Below are positions 46,085 through 55,684 of a stretch of 64,000 nucleotides of DNA, piece after piece (position 1 is the stretch's first letter; the number at the start of each line of letters is the position of its first letter). A program made the translations under genes and the position numbers. The notes under the pieces are model-generated. The model was not told the DNA's origin and searched no databases. It saw only the letters and a list, made by a program, of their open reading frames with translations. This stretch comes from Methylocystis echinoides (GTDB lineage Bacteria; Pseudomonadota; Alphaproteobacteria; Rhizobiales; Beijerinckiaceae): NCBI RefSeq assembly GCF_027923385.1, contig NZ_BSEC01000001.1, forward strand, positions 2,678,501-2,742,500, in the 5' to 3' direction.

Positions 46085-47212
46085 ATGCAGAATCGGGAAA
46101 TTTGCGACCGCGAACTCGCGGCGCAGAACACCATCATCGAAAGCCTGCCGATCCAGGTGAGCGTCGAAACGACCTCGATCTGCAATCTGCGCTGCGTGAT
46201 GTGCGGCCATGCGATCGGCGACGTCAAACGCCTCAAGCACATGCCGAACGACCAGATCGAGTCGCTGCGCCCGGCGCTGAAGGTGGCGGATTCGGTGCAG
46301 CTCCACGGCATTGGCGAGCCCACGGCCAGCCCGTCTTTCTGGAAGATCATGGAAAGCGGCTACATCAATCCCGACGCCGATGTGAATGTGAATTCCAATT
46401 TCACGCTGCTCAACGACAAGAAGATCGACACGCTCGTCAATTCGCATCTGAAGCTGTCGCTCAACGTCTCGACGGACGCCGCGCGTCCCGACACATACGC
46501 CAAGATCCGCGGCGCCGATCTGCAGGTCGTTCTCGACAACATCCGCAAGGTCATTTCGCGCCGGAAGGGGAAATATCCCGAGATCTTCATGAACATGACG
46601 CTGATGCGTCAGAACATCGAGGAAGTCGTCGAATTCGTCGAGCTCGCGCATGAGCTCGGCGTCGATCGCGTGTTCCTGTGGCACCTCAACCACTGGGACG
46701 ACGCCACCATGGCGAAATACAAGATCGACCGCGACGGCTGGCGCTTCGATTACGCCGAACAGGGCCTCTGGAACTACCCCGATCTGTCCGACCGCTACAT
46801 GAACATGGCGGTCAAGCGGGCCTCGGAACTGAAGATGCCGCTGTATCTGGATCAGAACAAGGTCGTCTTCTTCAATGCGGACGGCAACGCCGAAACCGAG
46901 CATGAGATCGAGGTTCCCTCCTCCGACGTTTCGGTGAAGGACTGCGCCTATCCGTGGCGCTGGGCGCTGGTGACGTCGAGCGGCGCGGTGCGCCCCTGCT
47001 GCTATGCGACGAAAGACGTCGGCGACATCAACACCGATTCCATCGCCGACATCTGGAACAACAAGATCATGCAGAGCCTGCGCGCCAGCGTGCGCGCCAA
47101 CCGCGTGCATCCGGTCTGCGAAGGCGCAAGCTGCAAATTTGTCCAGCAGATGCCGAAGCAGTCCTGGCTGGGCCGGCTTGGCTCGCGGGCGCGGGAAGTG
47201 CTGGGGGTCTGA
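46085..47212 (+). CDS. Radical SAM / SPASM-domain protein
   Basis: The 375-residue radical SAM enzyme binds its 4Fe-4S cluster through C33-N-L-R-C37-V-M-C40, and has H-G-I-G-E-P in the SAM-binding region. It ends in a SPASM-type domain for auxiliary clusters (C-A-Y-P-W-R-W ... V-R-P-C-C-Y ... C-E-G-A-S-C). SPASM enzymes modify peptides or proteins, or act on other substrates; no precursor peptide gene is adjacent. It runs opposite to the operon it interrupts. The C-terminus is basic (L-G-S-R-A-R-E). Confidence 0.88.
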   Translation: MQNREICDRELAAQNTIIESLPIQVSVETTSICNLRCVMCGHAIGDVKRLKHMPNDQIESLRPALKVADSVQLHGIGEPTASPSFWKIMESGYINPDADVNVNSNFTLLNDKKIDTLVNSHLKLSLNVSTDAARPDTYAKIRGADLQVVLDNIRKVISRRKGKYPEIFMNMTLMRQNIEEVVEFVELAHELGVDRVFLWHLNHWDDATMAKYKIDRDGWRFDYAEQGLWNYPDLSDRYMNMAVKRASELKMPLYLDQNKVVFFNADGNAETEHEIEVPSSDVSVKDCAYPWRWALVTSSGAVRPCCYATKDVGDINTDSIADIWNNKIMQSLRASVRANRVHPVCEGASCKFVQQMPKQSWLGRLGSRAREVLGV

Positions 47213-47228
47213 GGCGCGCCCCGCCGCT

Positions 47229-47252
47229 CATTGCGAGCGCGGTGAAGCAATC
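47229..47252. repeat. Short intergenic palindrome, CATTGCGAGCG type
   Basis: CATTGC and GCAATC arms around a GAGCG-GAAGC core, between the radical SAM gene and vapC. Related sequence occurs at 27,386-27,402. Short repeats with CATTGCGAGCGAAGC cores are frequent in alphaproteobacterial intergenic regions. Confidence 0.45.
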
Positions 47253-47253
47253 G

Positions 47254-47667
47254 TCAGCGGAAGGGGTTTACGATCCGTAAGCCCTCGACGATCTGCCCAT
47301 CCGACATATCCTCAGAGTAAAGCTCGCCGCACCCCTGCGCCAGCGCAGCTGCGACGATGGCGGCGTCCCAGTGGGAAAACCCATAGCGCGCTTTGATCTC
47401 CAGCGCGGCGTTCAAAAGCGCCACGGTCGTCTCCTGCACGCCAAAACGCTGCCAGACTCGAACCAGACCGGCTGCGACGCCATGCGGAAGCGCGTCCGGG
47501 CGGGTCGCGCGCGTCGCCTGCACATAGAATTCCTGCAAGACCTGCACCGACAGGCGCACATCGTCGCGGTCGAGCAAGGCGATCGCCCGCGCGCGCTTTT
47601 GGGCTTCCCCAGGCTCGCTGCTGATCGAATAGAGCAGAATGTTGGTGTCGAGGAAGACAGGCCTCAC
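47254..47667 (-). CDS. vapC: PIN-domain toxin of a VapBC-type module
   Basis: The 137-residue PIN-domain ribonuclease has the acidic active-site set D7 (F-L-D-T-N), E46 (L-Q-E-F), D101 (H-W-D-A-A-I) and D120. It starts with GTG overlapping the antitoxin stop (GTGA), the usual coupling in VapBC pairs. The toxin would cleave RNA when the antitoxin is degraded. Confidence 0.93.
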   Translation of the reverse strand: MRPVFLDTNILLYSISSEPGEAQKRARAIALLDRDDVRLSVQVLQEFYVQATRATRPDALPHGVAAGLVRVWQRFGVQETTVALLNAALEIKARYGFSHWDAAIVAAALAQGCGELYSEDMSDGQIVEGLRIVNPFR

Positions 47668-47897
47668 CGTCTCGAATGGACCTCGTCGCGCGACAGCCGA
47701 TCCCCCGCGCGGAACGACTGGATGCTCGCCCGCAATTCAGCCTCCTCGCGCTTCATGCGTTCGAAGGGCGCTTCTTCGGCCGCGAATTCCGTTAGAAAGC
47801 GCTTCACGATCGCCGAGACGGACGTGTCCTCGGCGGCGGCCTTGATCCGCGCGCGCCGGTACGTCTCGTCATCCACAGAAACTGTGATATTTTTCAT
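47664..47897 (-). CDS. vapB: Antitoxin of the VapBC-type module
   Basis: The 77-residue protein begins M-K-N-I-T-V-S-V-D-D-E-T-Y-R-R-A-R-I-K-A-A-E, a ribbon-helix-helix DNA-binding start, followed by an acidic helix that would cover the toxin. The ATG at 47897 fits the RHH fold; the frame runs 64 codons upstream into nagZ. Expression is probably autoregulated. Confidence 0.9.
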   Translation of the reverse strand: MKNITVSVDDETYRRARIKAAAEDTSVSAIVKRFLTEFAAEEAPFERMKREEAELRASIQSFRAGDRLSRDEVHSRR

Positions 47898-47917
47898 AGA
47901 CTCACAGTAGCGCATTT

Positions 47918-48922
47918 TCAGGCGAAGGCAACGAACGCCTTTTCCAGCTCCGCCACGCCCGCCGCCACATCGAAGGGCGCGACGTCGCGCACGCAGGCCA
48001 GCGCCTTTTCCGCCCGCTCCAGCGCCTTGCCGGCGAGAACCGGCGCGCCCTCCGCCACCGGCGCCGCTTCGGCGAGGTCGCCGTTGCAATGCAGGACCAT
48101 GTCGCAGCCGGCCGCGATGGCGCGCTCGGCGCGCTCGCGGAAGTTGCCGGTCAGTGCCTTCATGGAAAGGTCGTCGGTCATCAGCAGGCCATCGAAGCCG
48201 ATCAGCCCCCGGATGATCTCATTCACGACGGTTTTCGACTGCGTGCCCGGCGCCGATGGATCGATCGCCGTGTAGACGACATGGGCGCTCATGGCCATCG
48301 GCAGGTCGGCGTTGGCGGTAAAGGGCGGGAAGTCCACAGCTTCCAGCTCGGCGCGGCTGGCGTCGACGACCGGGAGTTCGAGATGGCTGTCCGCCCGCGC
48401 GCGGCCGTGGCCGGGGATGTGCTTCATGACCGGCGCGACGCCGCCCGCCATCAGACCCTCGGCGGCGGCGCGGCCGAGCCGGGCGGCGCGGGCCGGGTCG
48501 CGGCTGTAGGCGCGGTCGCTGATGATGGCGTGGGAGCCCTCGGCGGGCGCATCGAGCACCGGCAGGCAATCGACGTCGATCCCCACCTCGCGCAGGTCAT
48601 GGGCCATCAGCCGCGCCCCGAGCCAGGCGAGGCGTTCCGCCTGGGTGGCGTCGGCGCCCACCGCCTCGAAACGCGCGGCGCTGGGATAGGCGCGCCAGTG
48701 CGGCGTATTGAGCCGCTGCACGCGCCCGCCCTCCTGATCGACGAGAACCGGCGCGCGCCGCCCGAGCGCCGCGCGCAATTCGGCGGTCAGCCGCGCGACC
48801 TGCTCGCGGCTTTCGACATTGCGTCGGAACAGGATCACGCCCCAGGGCGCGGCGTCGCGCAGAAAGGCGCGCTCGTCGGGGTCGAGGGTGAGGCCCTTGA
48901 GGCCGCAGATGAAAGCGCGCAT
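47918..48922 (-). CDS. nagZ: Beta-N-acetylhexosaminidase (NagZ)
   Basis: The cytosolic GH3 enzyme removes GlcNAc from muropeptides during peptidoglycan recycling. The 334-residue protein has the K-H-I-P-G-H-G-R-A-R-A-D-S-H loop bearing the catalytic His, Q-E-G-G-R-V-Q-R-L and the nucleophile Asp in L-L-M-T-D-D-L-S-M-K-A-L. The ATG at 48922 was chosen because the fold starts there. It lies downstream of the SPOR gene in the dgt-argS-SPOR-nagZ order. Confidence 0.95.
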   Translation of the reverse strand: MRAFICGLKGLTLDPDERAFLRDAAPWGVILFRRNVESREQVARLTAELRAALGRRAPVLVDQEGGRVQRLNTPHWRAYPSAARFEAVGADATQAERLAWLGARLMAHDLREVGIDVDCLPVLDAPAEGSHAIISDRAYSRDPARAARLGRAAAEGLMAGGVAPVMKHIPGHGRARADSHLELPVVDASRAELEAVDFPPFTANADLPMAMSAHVVYTAIDPSAPGTQSKTVVNEIIRGLIGFDGLLMTDDLSMKALTGNFRERAERAIAAGCDMVLHCNGDLAEAAPVAEGAPVLAGKALERAEKALACVRDVAPFDVAAGVAELEKAFVAFA

Positions 48923-49035
48923 CCAAGTTTTCCGGCGTTGGGCTGTCAGCGTGAGCGTAGCGAAGCAGGCCGGCGCCATAACAGGCTCTGGCCAGCGTCG
49001 TCCCTACGCTCCCCGCAAGGACGGCGTCAGGGCGT

Positions 49036-50430
49036 TCAGTTCCCCGCCACGAAGCAGGTGCCGCCGCCGGCCTTCACCTTGTTGCAGACGGCGTTGGCGG
49101 AATCCTTGCTGAGATTGGCGGCGCGGACGCGATAGACCATCTTGCCGTCGACCTTGGCCGGCTTGAAGGTGGCCCTCACCCCATATTTGGCCGAGACCGA
49201 CTTGAGCAGCGTGCGCGCCTCCTCCTCGCTGCCGGCGGCGCCGAACTGAACCGCATAGGTTCCATTCGACGACGCGCTCGGCGCGGGGGCGGCGGCGTCA
49301 TCCTCCGCCGGCGGCTCGACGGCGGCGACTTTCGGCGCCGGCTTGGCCTTGGCCGCCTGGGCGGTCGTGGCGGGCTTGGTCTGCGGCTTCGGCGTCGCGC
49401 CCTTTGCGGCGACCGGGTCCGGCGCCGGCGGGTCGATCACATTGCTGACCGCCGCGGGCGGGACGGCGGCGTCGTCGACGCGACTGCCGTCCGGACGCAC
49501 CGTCACGGTCTTGACCTTGTGGGGCTGGGCGCCGAGCCCGCTTTCATGCGGCGCATCCACCGGGCCGTCGCCGAGCGTCACCACCTTGGGCGCGACGGTC
49601 GGATCGACCGCCTGCTCCTGATGGGTGACGATCTGCTTGACCGGGGTCGGCTCCTTGCGGTCGAGAACGGCCGCGCCATTGTTCGACGGCGCCCCCTCAT
49701 CCGCCTGCGCGGCGGGCTTCACTTTGACCGGGCCCTCCGGCGCATTGATGACGGCGATCTCCTTGGAGCCGGCGCCGCCATTACGATGCAGGAAGCCCCA
49801 GGTGATGCTGCCGATGGCGACGACGCCAATAACAGCCGCCGCGGCGTGCCAGGGCTTCACATAGCGGCGAAGGCCTGCGCCGGCCCCTGGAGCGGTCCCC
49901 GCGGGCTCGTCCCCATAGTCCAGATATTGCGAATCATCCTGCCAGCCGCCGTCCGCGCCGCCGAGAGCGGGCTGCTCGTGCTGCCCATAATCCGGGTGCT
50001 GCGCATAGTCGGCCTGGGCGTAACCCTGTTCGTGATAGCCCTGATCCGCATAGGGCTGCTCGGGATAGGGCTGCTCTGCATAGGCCGGCTCCGCATAGGG
50101 CGGTTCCGGATAGGCCGGTTCGGCCTGCGGCGCGTAGGGCGGCTTGCGCCCATGGGCGTCGAAACGGGGCTCCGCCCGCGCCGGATCGTAGGAGCCGCGC
50201 AGCGCGCCGTCCCATTTGGGCGCCGGCGGCAGCGGCGGCGGCGCGGCCCGCGCCGTGCGCGGATCGGGCAGGATGCGGCTGTAGGGATCGGCCTCGGTCT
50301 CGCCCTGCCGCAGGCGCGCGAGTTCGCTGAGACGGCTTCCCTTCGGCGCGGGACTGACGTCCCCGTTGCGCACGCGCCGTTCGAACTCGGTAAGGTCGAC
50401 GGCAGGGCCTCTGACGGACGATTCACGCAT
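49036..50430 (-). CDS. SPOR-domain membrane protein
   Basis: The 464-residue protein has a cytoplasmic region with a Tyr/Pro/Glu/Ala/Gln repeat (about 95-150: P-Y-A-E-P-A-Y, P-Y-P-E-Q-P-Y-type units), one transmembrane helix (about 195-212) and a long Pro/Ala/Lys periplasmic linker. A C-terminal SPOR domain (about 385-464; Y-A-V-Q-F-G-A-A-G-S-E-E-E-A) binds denuded septal peptidoglycan. Its place between argS and nagZ is typical of Hyphomicrobiales. Confidence 0.92.
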   Translation of the reverse strand: MRESSVRGPAVDLTEFERRVRNGDVSPAPKGSRLSELARLRQGETEADPYSRILPDPRTARAAPPPLPPAPKWDGALRGSYDPARAEPRFDAHGRKPPYAPQAEPAYPEPPYAEPAYAEQPYPEQPYADQGYHEQGYAQADYAQHPDYGQHEQPALGGADGGWQDDSQYLDYGDEPAGTAPGAGAGLRRYVKPWHAAAAVIGVVAIGSITWGFLHRNGGAGSKEIAVINAPEGPVKVKPAAQADEGAPSNNGAAVLDRKEPTPVKQIVTHQEQAVDPTVAPKVVTLGDGPVDAPHESGLGAQPHKVKTVTVRPDGSRVDDAAVPPAAVSNVIDPPAPDPVAAKGATPKPQTKPATTAQAAKAKPAPKVAAVEPPAEDDAAAPAPSASSNGTYAVQFGAAGSEEEARTLLKSVSAKYGVRATFKPAKVDGKMVYRVRAANLSKDSANAVCNKVKAGGGTCFVAGN

Positions 50431-50510
50431 GACTCACCTCGATCAACTTCCCGGCTGGAGCATCAGGCAACGCGTCGCCGCGGCCGACCGAGAGATTGTC
50501 GGGTTGCGCG

Positions 50511-52292
50511 TCAACGCATTTCGTCGGGGGCGCTCACGCCGAGAAGTCTCAGGCCCGACGCCAGAACCGTGGTCAATGATAGGACCAGGGCGACCCGGGC
50601 GCTCGTTAAATCTCTCTCGGCGGCATTAACAAAACGTAATTGTGGCTGATCTTTGCCGCGGTTCCAGTGGGCGTGGAAAATACTCGAAATCTCGTGCAAA
50701 TAGAAGGCCACGCGATGCGGCTCATGCGCGGCGGCGGCGGCCTCGATGGCGCGCGGATATTGCGCAATCGCGCGCGCAATCTGCATTTCTCCCTCATCCG
50801 TCAGCAGGTCGAGTCGCGCGCCGGCCAGCGCCTCGCGGCCGAGATCGATGTCCGGAAAGGCGGCAAGCGCCTGTCTGAGCACCGATTTGCCGCGCGCATG
50901 GGCGTATTGCACGTAAAAGACGGCGTTATCTTTCGACTGCTCGATCACTTTCGCGAGGTCGAAATCGAGCGGCGCGTCGTTCTTGCGATAGAGCATCATG
51001 AAGCGCACGGCGTCGAGGCCGACTTCGTCGACGACGTCACGCAGCGTCACGAAATCTCCCGCGCGTTTCGACATCTTCACGGGTTCGCCATTGCGCATGA
51101 GCTTGACGAGCTGACAGAGCTTCACGTCCAGCGCGACCTTGCGGTCGGACAGCGCCGCGACCGCCGCGCCCATGCGCTTGACATAGCCGCCGTGATCCGC
51201 GCCCCAGACGTCGACCAGCGTGTCGAAGCCGCGGTCGATCTTGTCCTTGTGATAGGCAATGTCGGCGGCGAAATAGGTCGGCGAGCCGTCGGACTTCTTC
51301 AGCGCGCGATCAACGTCGTCGCCGAAATCGGTCGAGCGAAACAGCGTCTGCTCGCGATCTTCCCAATCGTCTGGAAGCTGGCCCTTGGGCGGCGGCAGGC
51401 GGCCTTCATAGACGAGACCCTTCTCGCGCAGCCACTCGATCGCGGCGTCGATCTTCGAGGGGCCGTGGCTGCGGTCGTGCAGCGTGCGCTCCGAGAAGAA
51501 CGTCTCGTGACGGATGTTGAGCGCGGCGAGATCGTCGCGGATCATGTCCATCATGGCGTCGATGGTCTCGACCTTCACGGTCGGCAGCCACTCGCTCTCC
51601 GCCTTGTCGAGCAGCGCGCGGCCGTGTGTTTCCGCGAGCCGCGCGCCGACGGGCTTCAGATAATCGCCCGGATAGAGGCCTTCCGGAATCGTGATCGTCT
51701 CGCCGAGCGCCTCGCGATAGCGCAGGAAAGCGGAGCGGGCGAGCACGTCGACCTGCGCGCCGGCGTCATTGATGTAATATTCGCGGGTGACGTCGCAGCC
51801 CGAGAAGGCGAGAAGATTGGCGAGCGCGTCGCCAAACACCGCGCCGCGCCCATGGCCGACATGCATCGGCCCGGTGGGATTCGCCGAGACATATTCGACA
51901 TTGACCCTGCCCTGAAGCGCCCCCGCCCGGCCCTTCTCGACGCGGCCGAAATTCTCCGGATCGCGCAGCGCCACGCGCAGCACCTGCGTGAGAATCTCCG
52001 GCTTCAGGCGGATATTGATGAAGCCCGGCCCGGCGACTTCGGCCTGGGCGACGCCCTCGGACTGGGCGAGCGCATAACAGATCTCCGTCGCCAGCACGCG
52101 CGGACTGGCGAAATGGGCCTTGGCCTCCTTCGCGAAGACCATGGCGGCGTTGCAGGCGAGATCGCCGAGCGCGGCGTCCTTTGGCGGCTCGACCACGAAG
52201 CGCGCGCGATCGAGCGCCGGCAGGCGGCCGTTCGCCGTCATGCCGTCGAGAATCGAAGCGATGCGGTCGTGAAAGAGGTCGAAGATGTTCAT
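50511..52292 (-). CDS. argS: Arginyl-tRNA synthetase
   Basis: The 593-residue class I synthetase has an N-terminal tRNA-binding domain, the HIGH-type motif in [12 protein letters not shown], the K-M-S-K-R-A-G loop and a C-terminal anticodon-binding DALR domain ([10 protein letters not shown]). All parts are present in normal order and length. Confidence 0.97.
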   Translation of the reverse strand: MNIFDLFHDRIASILDGMTANGRLPALDRARFVVEPPKDAALGDLACNAAMVFAKEAKAHFASPRVLATEICYALAQSEGVAQAEVAGPGFINIRLKPEILTQVLRVALRDPENFGRVEKGRAGALQGRVNVEYVSANPTGPMHVGHGRGAVFGDALANLLAFSGCDVTREYYINDAGAQVDVLARSAFLRYREALGETITIPEGLYPGDYLKPVGARLAETHGRALLDKAESEWLPTVKVETIDAMMDMIRDDLAALNIRHETFFSERTLHDRSHGPSKIDAAIEWLREKGLVYEGRLPPPKGQLPDDWEDREQTLFRSTDFGDDVDRALKKSDGSPTYFAADIAYHKDKIDRGFDTLVDVWGADHGGYVKRMGAAVAALSDRKVALDVKLCQLVKLMRNGEPVKMSKRAGDFVTLRDVVDEVGLDAVRFMMLYRKNDAPLDFDLAKVIEQSKDNAVFYVQYAHARGKSVLRQALAAFPDIDLGREALAGARLDLLTDEGEMQIARAIAQYPRAIEAAAAAHEPHRVAFYLHEISSIFHAHWNRGKDQPQLRFVNAAERDLTSARVALVLSLTTVLASGLRLLGVSAPDEMR

Positions 52293-52376
52293 GGAGGTCC
52301 GGGCGCGGCTGCGGTGGAGAATGGATTGGGAGGGGGTTTAGCAGAGGGCGGCCGTCGGCGCACCCCCAGCCGCGGA

Positions 52377-53618
52377 TCAGCCGCCAGCCGGGCCGAAAAG
52401 CCGCTTCACTTCGGTGAGCGCGTAACGGTCGGTCATGCCGGCGATATAATCCGCCACGACCACCGCCCGCCCCGCCGCGTCGCGTCCGGCGGCGAGCGTC
52501 GCCCATTCCGGCGGCATCAGCCCCGGCGTCTCCAGAAAAGCCGGAAACAGCCGGGAGATGGCGTCGCGGGCGCGCGCCCAGACGCCCATGACCTTTTCAT
52601 GCCGATACATGTGGGTGAACAGGAAGCGCTTGAGATCGTGCTCGGCGGCGGTCATCTCGTCGGAAAGCGCCACCATCGCCCGCTCTGCCCCGCGCACGGC
52701 CTCGGCGCTTTGCGGCGCGAATCTGTCGAGCCGCGCCGCCGAGGTCGCGATGGCGTCCTCGACGAAACGGGTTATGACCCGCCGCACAAGCTCATGAAAC
52801 ACCCGGCCGCGTTCGAGACCCGGATGTTTCGCCCCGATCTCCTCCAGCAGTCCGGCCACGAAGGGCGCGCCGGCGGCGATGGACTCCAGCGAAAACAGCC
52901 CGGCCCGCAGGCCGTCGTCGATGTCGTGGCCGATATAGGCGATGTCGTCCGCCAGCGCCGCCGCCTGCGCCTCGACGCCGGCGAAGCGCGCGAGCCCCAG
53001 CGGACAAAGGGCGTCGAATTCGAGAATATATCGGGCGACCGGGCGCAGCCGTGGCGCGCCGTCGCCCGCCACCAGCGGCCCATTGTGTTTCACGATGCCT
53101 TCCAGCGCCTCCCAGGTGAGGTCGAGACCATCGTAATCGGCGTAACGGCGCTCCAGGAGCGTCACCACGCGCAGCGCCTGCGCATTGTGGTCGAAGCCGC
53201 CCCAGGGCTTCATGCAGGTCTCCAGCGCCTCCTCGCCGGCGTGGCCGAACGGCGTGTGGCCGAGATCATGGGCCAGCGCCACCGCCTCCGCGAGATCCTC
53301 GTCCACAGCCAGCGCCCGGGCGATGGCGCGGGCGATCTGCCCGACCTCGATCGAATGGGTCAGCCGCGTGCGGAAATGGTCGCCGTCGAGCGGCACGAAG
53401 ACCTGCGTCTTGTGGGCGAGACGCCGGAACGCGGTCGAATGGATGATCCGGTCGCGGTCACGCTGAAACTCGCTGCGCGTCGGCGACGGCGACACGGCGA
53501 AAAGCCGGCCGCGCGAGCGCGCGGCGTCGCAGGCGTAAGGCGCAAGAGTCTGGCGGAACGCCACGGTCGGGCTCCAGTCGTTGAAAGCCCGCGGTTTCGG
53601 GCCTATCTTGCAGCGCAT
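52377..53618 (-). CDS. dgt: Deoxyguanosinetriphosphate triphosphohydrolase-like protein
   Basis: The 413-residue HD-domain dNTPase carries R-L-T-H-S-I-E-V-G and A-H-D-L-G-H-T-P-F-G-H (metal-binding HD residues), and the N-terminal R-S-E-F-Q-R-D-R-D-R-I-I-H-S-T-A-F-R-R-L block. Enzymes of this group hydrolyse dNTPs to nucleoside and triphosphate. It is divergent from erpA by 44 bases, the usual arrangement in alphaproteobacteria. Confidence 0.95.
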   Translation of the reverse strand: MRCKIGPKPRAFNDWSPTVAFRQTLAPYACDAARSRGRLFAVSPSPTRSEFQRDRDRIIHSTAFRRLAHKTQVFVPLDGDHFRTRLTHSIEVGQIARAIARALAVDEDLAEAVALAHDLGHTPFGHAGEEALETCMKPWGGFDHNAQALRVVTLLERRYADYDGLDLTWEALEGIVKHNGPLVAGDGAPRLRPVARYILEFDALCPLGLARFAGVEAQAAALADDIAYIGHDIDDGLRAGLFSLESIAAGAPFVAGLLEEIGAKHPGLERGRVFHELVRRVITRFVEDAIATSAARLDRFAPQSAEAVRGAERAMVALSDEMTAAEHDLKRFLFTHMYRHEKVMGVWARARDAISRLFPAFLETPGLMPPEWATLAAGRDAAGRAVVVADYIAGMTDRYALTEVKRLFGPAGG

Positions 53619-53662
53619 AGCCCGCCGCTTCGGGCGGACGCAAGAATCGCAAGAGGAATTCC

Positions 53663-54004
53663 ATGACAGGCAGTCCGGCCGGTGATGTCGCGCTTACCGA
53701 TCAGGCGGCGAAGCGGATCGTCGCGCTTCTCTCCAGCGAGGCGCCGGGATCGGTGTTTCGCGTGGCGGTCGAAGGCGGCGGCTGTTCGGGCTTTCAATAT
53801 AAATTCGCCATCGACGCCGCGGCCACCCCCGACGACGCGCTGGTCGAGCGCGCGGGCGCGCGCGTGGCCATCGATCCCGCCTCGCTCGGCTTCCTCGCGG
53901 GCGCCAGCATCGATTTCGTGGACGATCTGATGGGCCAGTCCTTCCGCGTCGAGAATCCCAACGCCGTTTCGTCATGCGGCTGTGGCACAAGCTTTTCGCT
54001 CTGA
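53663..54004 (+). CDS. erpA: A-type iron-sulfur carrier ErpA
   Basis: The 113-residue HesB/IscA-type protein delivers Fe-S clusters to targets. The three cluster Cys are C41 (G-G-G-C-S-G-F-Q-Y) and C105/C107 (S-S-C-G-C-G). The gene pairs divergently with dgt. The name ErpA rather than IscA or SufA rests on this context. Confidence 0.92.
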   Translation: MTGSPAGDVALTDQAAKRIVALLSSEAPGSVFRVAVEGGGCSGFQYKFAIDAAATPDDALVERAGARVAIDPASLGFLAGASIDFVDDLMGQSFRVENPNAVSSCGCGTSFSL

Positions 54005-54061
54005 CGCGGCGGCCGTCGCAGACTCCGGCGCGGCGGCAGGATCGTCTGGCTGGAGGAACCT

Positions 54062-54967
54062 TTGGACGCACTCTTCATCGGACACGCCTATATCGACGTC
54101 ACCATGCTCACGGATTCGATGCCGGCGGGCGACGAGAAATCCGTGGCGCGCGACTATGCCGTGAGCTTCGGCGGCAACGCCGTGACGGCCGGTTTCGCCT
54201 GCGCCAAGCTTGGCCATGACGTTCATATTCTGACGACGCAGGCCCGCGACTGGCTGGGCCACATGTTCTCGGAAATGGCGGACGCCTATGGCGTGCGGCT
54301 GCATCCGCGCAAGGTGGCGCGCTCCTCTCTTTCCTTCGTGCTGCCCAACGACGGCAAGCGCGCCATCCTGCGCGCGCGCGACGACCACTACCTGCAGCCC
54401 TTCATCCGGCTGGACATTTCGCAGGCGCGCCTCCTGCATGTCGATGGCCATATGGCCGACGCGGCGATCCACTACGCGCGGGCGGCGCGGAGCCGCGGCG
54501 TGCTGGTCTCGCTGGACGGCGGCGCGCTGCGGCCGCGAATCGAGGAGCTGATCGACTTCGTCGACGTCGCTGTCGTCTCCAAGAAGCTTTGCCAGCAGAT
54601 GGGGCTGAGCGAATCCGAGATGCTCGCCTGGCTGAAATCCAAGGGCTGCCGCGTGGGCGCAGTGACCGTCGGCGAGAAGGGCACCTACTGGTTCGAGGGC
54701 GACGGCCCGCAGCAGCACCTCCCCTCTCTCCATGTGCCGGCGGAACGGGTTGTGGACACATCGGGCGCCGGCGACGTGTTCCATGGCGCCTATTGCGCCT
54801 CCTATCTGGAGCGCCCGGAGGCCTCCTGGCGCGAGCATTTCGAATTCGCCCGGGCGGCTTCGGCGCATAAAATTCAGCACCTTGGCAACGAGGCCGGCCT
54901 CCCCAGCCGCGCGGACGTCGCCCACGCGCGCACGATCTTCGCCCCGGCCGCCGAAGGGGTGGCCTGA
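54062..54967 (+). CDS. PfkB-family sugar kinase
   Basis: The 301-residue ribokinase-like kinase has an N-terminal block with V-S-F-G-G-N-A-V-T-A-G-F-A, and the C-terminal signature D-T-S-G-A-G-D-V-F-H-G-A-Y with the catalytic Asp. It starts with TTG, supported by GGAGG upstream. The sugar or nucleoside substrate is not evident. It lies directly upstream of tRNA-Asn. Confidence 0.93.
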   Translation: MDALFIGHAYIDVTMLTDSMPAGDEKSVARDYAVSFGGNAVTAGFACAKLGHDVHILTTQARDWLGHMFSEMADAYGVRLHPRKVARSSLSFVLPNDGKRAILRARDDHYLQPFIRLDISQARLLHVDGHMADAAIHYARAARSRGVLVSLDGGALRPRIEELIDFVDVAVVSKKLCQQMGLSESEMLAWLKSKGCRVGAVTVGEKGTYWFEGDGPQQHLPSLHVPAERVVDTSGAGDVFHGAYCASYLERPEASWREHFEFARAASAHKIQHLGNEAGLPSRADVAHARTIFAPAAEGVA

Positions 54968-55055
54968 AAGGTTTTCAACAAGCCGATGCATGGGCGCTGG
55001 AAAGGGGCTTGGCAAATCACGACCTGCCCTGTATACGCCCCTTCACCAACGACGT

Positions 55056-55131
55056 TCCCCGATAGCTCAGCTGGTAGAGCACGCGACTGTTAATCGCTAG
55101 GTCGTAGGTTCGAGTCCTACTCGGGGAGCCA
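55056..55131 (+). tRNA. tRNA-Asn (GTT)
   Basis: A 76-base cloverleaf with acceptor stem TCCCCGA/TCGGGGA, D arm with GCTCAG and GGTAGAGC, anticodon GTT at 55089-55091, T arm GTTCGAGTC and encoded CCA. It marks the end of the core region; tRNA 3' ends are common integration sites, and the sequence after it is accessory. Confidence 0.97.
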
Positions 55132-55411
55132 ATATTTTCAATGGGTTAACATCTGCTCACGCCCTCCCGCCAAGCTCAAATCGCGCTGGGGTAAGGGTGT
55201 TCAAACGGCTTGGTGCGCGTCCCCTTGGGGCGTCTCCGTAAAGAACGCGTCTCCCTGCCCCATTGGCCTAAAAGGCCCTTTGCCGCCGCGCCTGCCTCGC
55301 GCTCCTTATAGACGCTGGACCAAGCTAATATCCGGGCCCTTGGCCGTAGCCATCCTATCGACGCGCCAATGAGTGTGGATTGAATGTCGAGACGTTTTGG
55401 CGGGCGCAAAC
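55132..55411. other. Intergenic region after tRNA-Asn
   Basis: No convincing gene. It starts with an AT-rich stretch after the CCA end and contains GGCCTAAAAGGCC, an imperfect palindrome at about 55,264. A candidate attachment-site region, although no second copy of the tRNA end is seen in the window. Confidence 0.4.
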
Positions 55412-55534
55412 ATGGCTGTTTATTGCGAATCGGACCTAATTGTCCCCGCGCTTGAAGAAATCAGCCGGCGGGATGGAACCACTACCTCAGACCTCCAAGC
55501 AGCGCTCCGCCGAACGCTACGGCCTACCGGTGAG
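55412..55534 (+). pseudogene. Truncated gene with winged-helix-like N-terminus, cut by IS21-type element
   Basis: From ATG 55412 the frame reads 41 codons (M-A-V-Y-C-E-S-D-L-I-V-P-A-L-E-E-I, then T-T-T-S-D-L-Q-A-A-L-R-R-T-L-R-P-T-G) and runs into the left end of the IS at 55535. The pattern resembles the N-terminal winged-helix domain of some restriction endonucleases. Sequence on the other side of the IS does not continue the domain in frame, so part of the gene is lost. Confidence 0.5.
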
Positions 55535-55684
55535 TGTCAATCGGCACTGAAGTGGGACCCCTGATCGGCGCCGAAAAGGGACCCCCTCGAGACGCGGATT
55601 TTCCGCACTTGGCACGACGGAGGGAGGGCGTAGCCCGAGTGGAGTTGCGCCAAGTGCGGCGGCGGCTTGTTGGGTGAGAGGAAC

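Noticed and set aside
50640..53666. 1,008-codon open frame on the plus strand
   Set aside because: It is antisense to argS and dgt, which have all their motifs.
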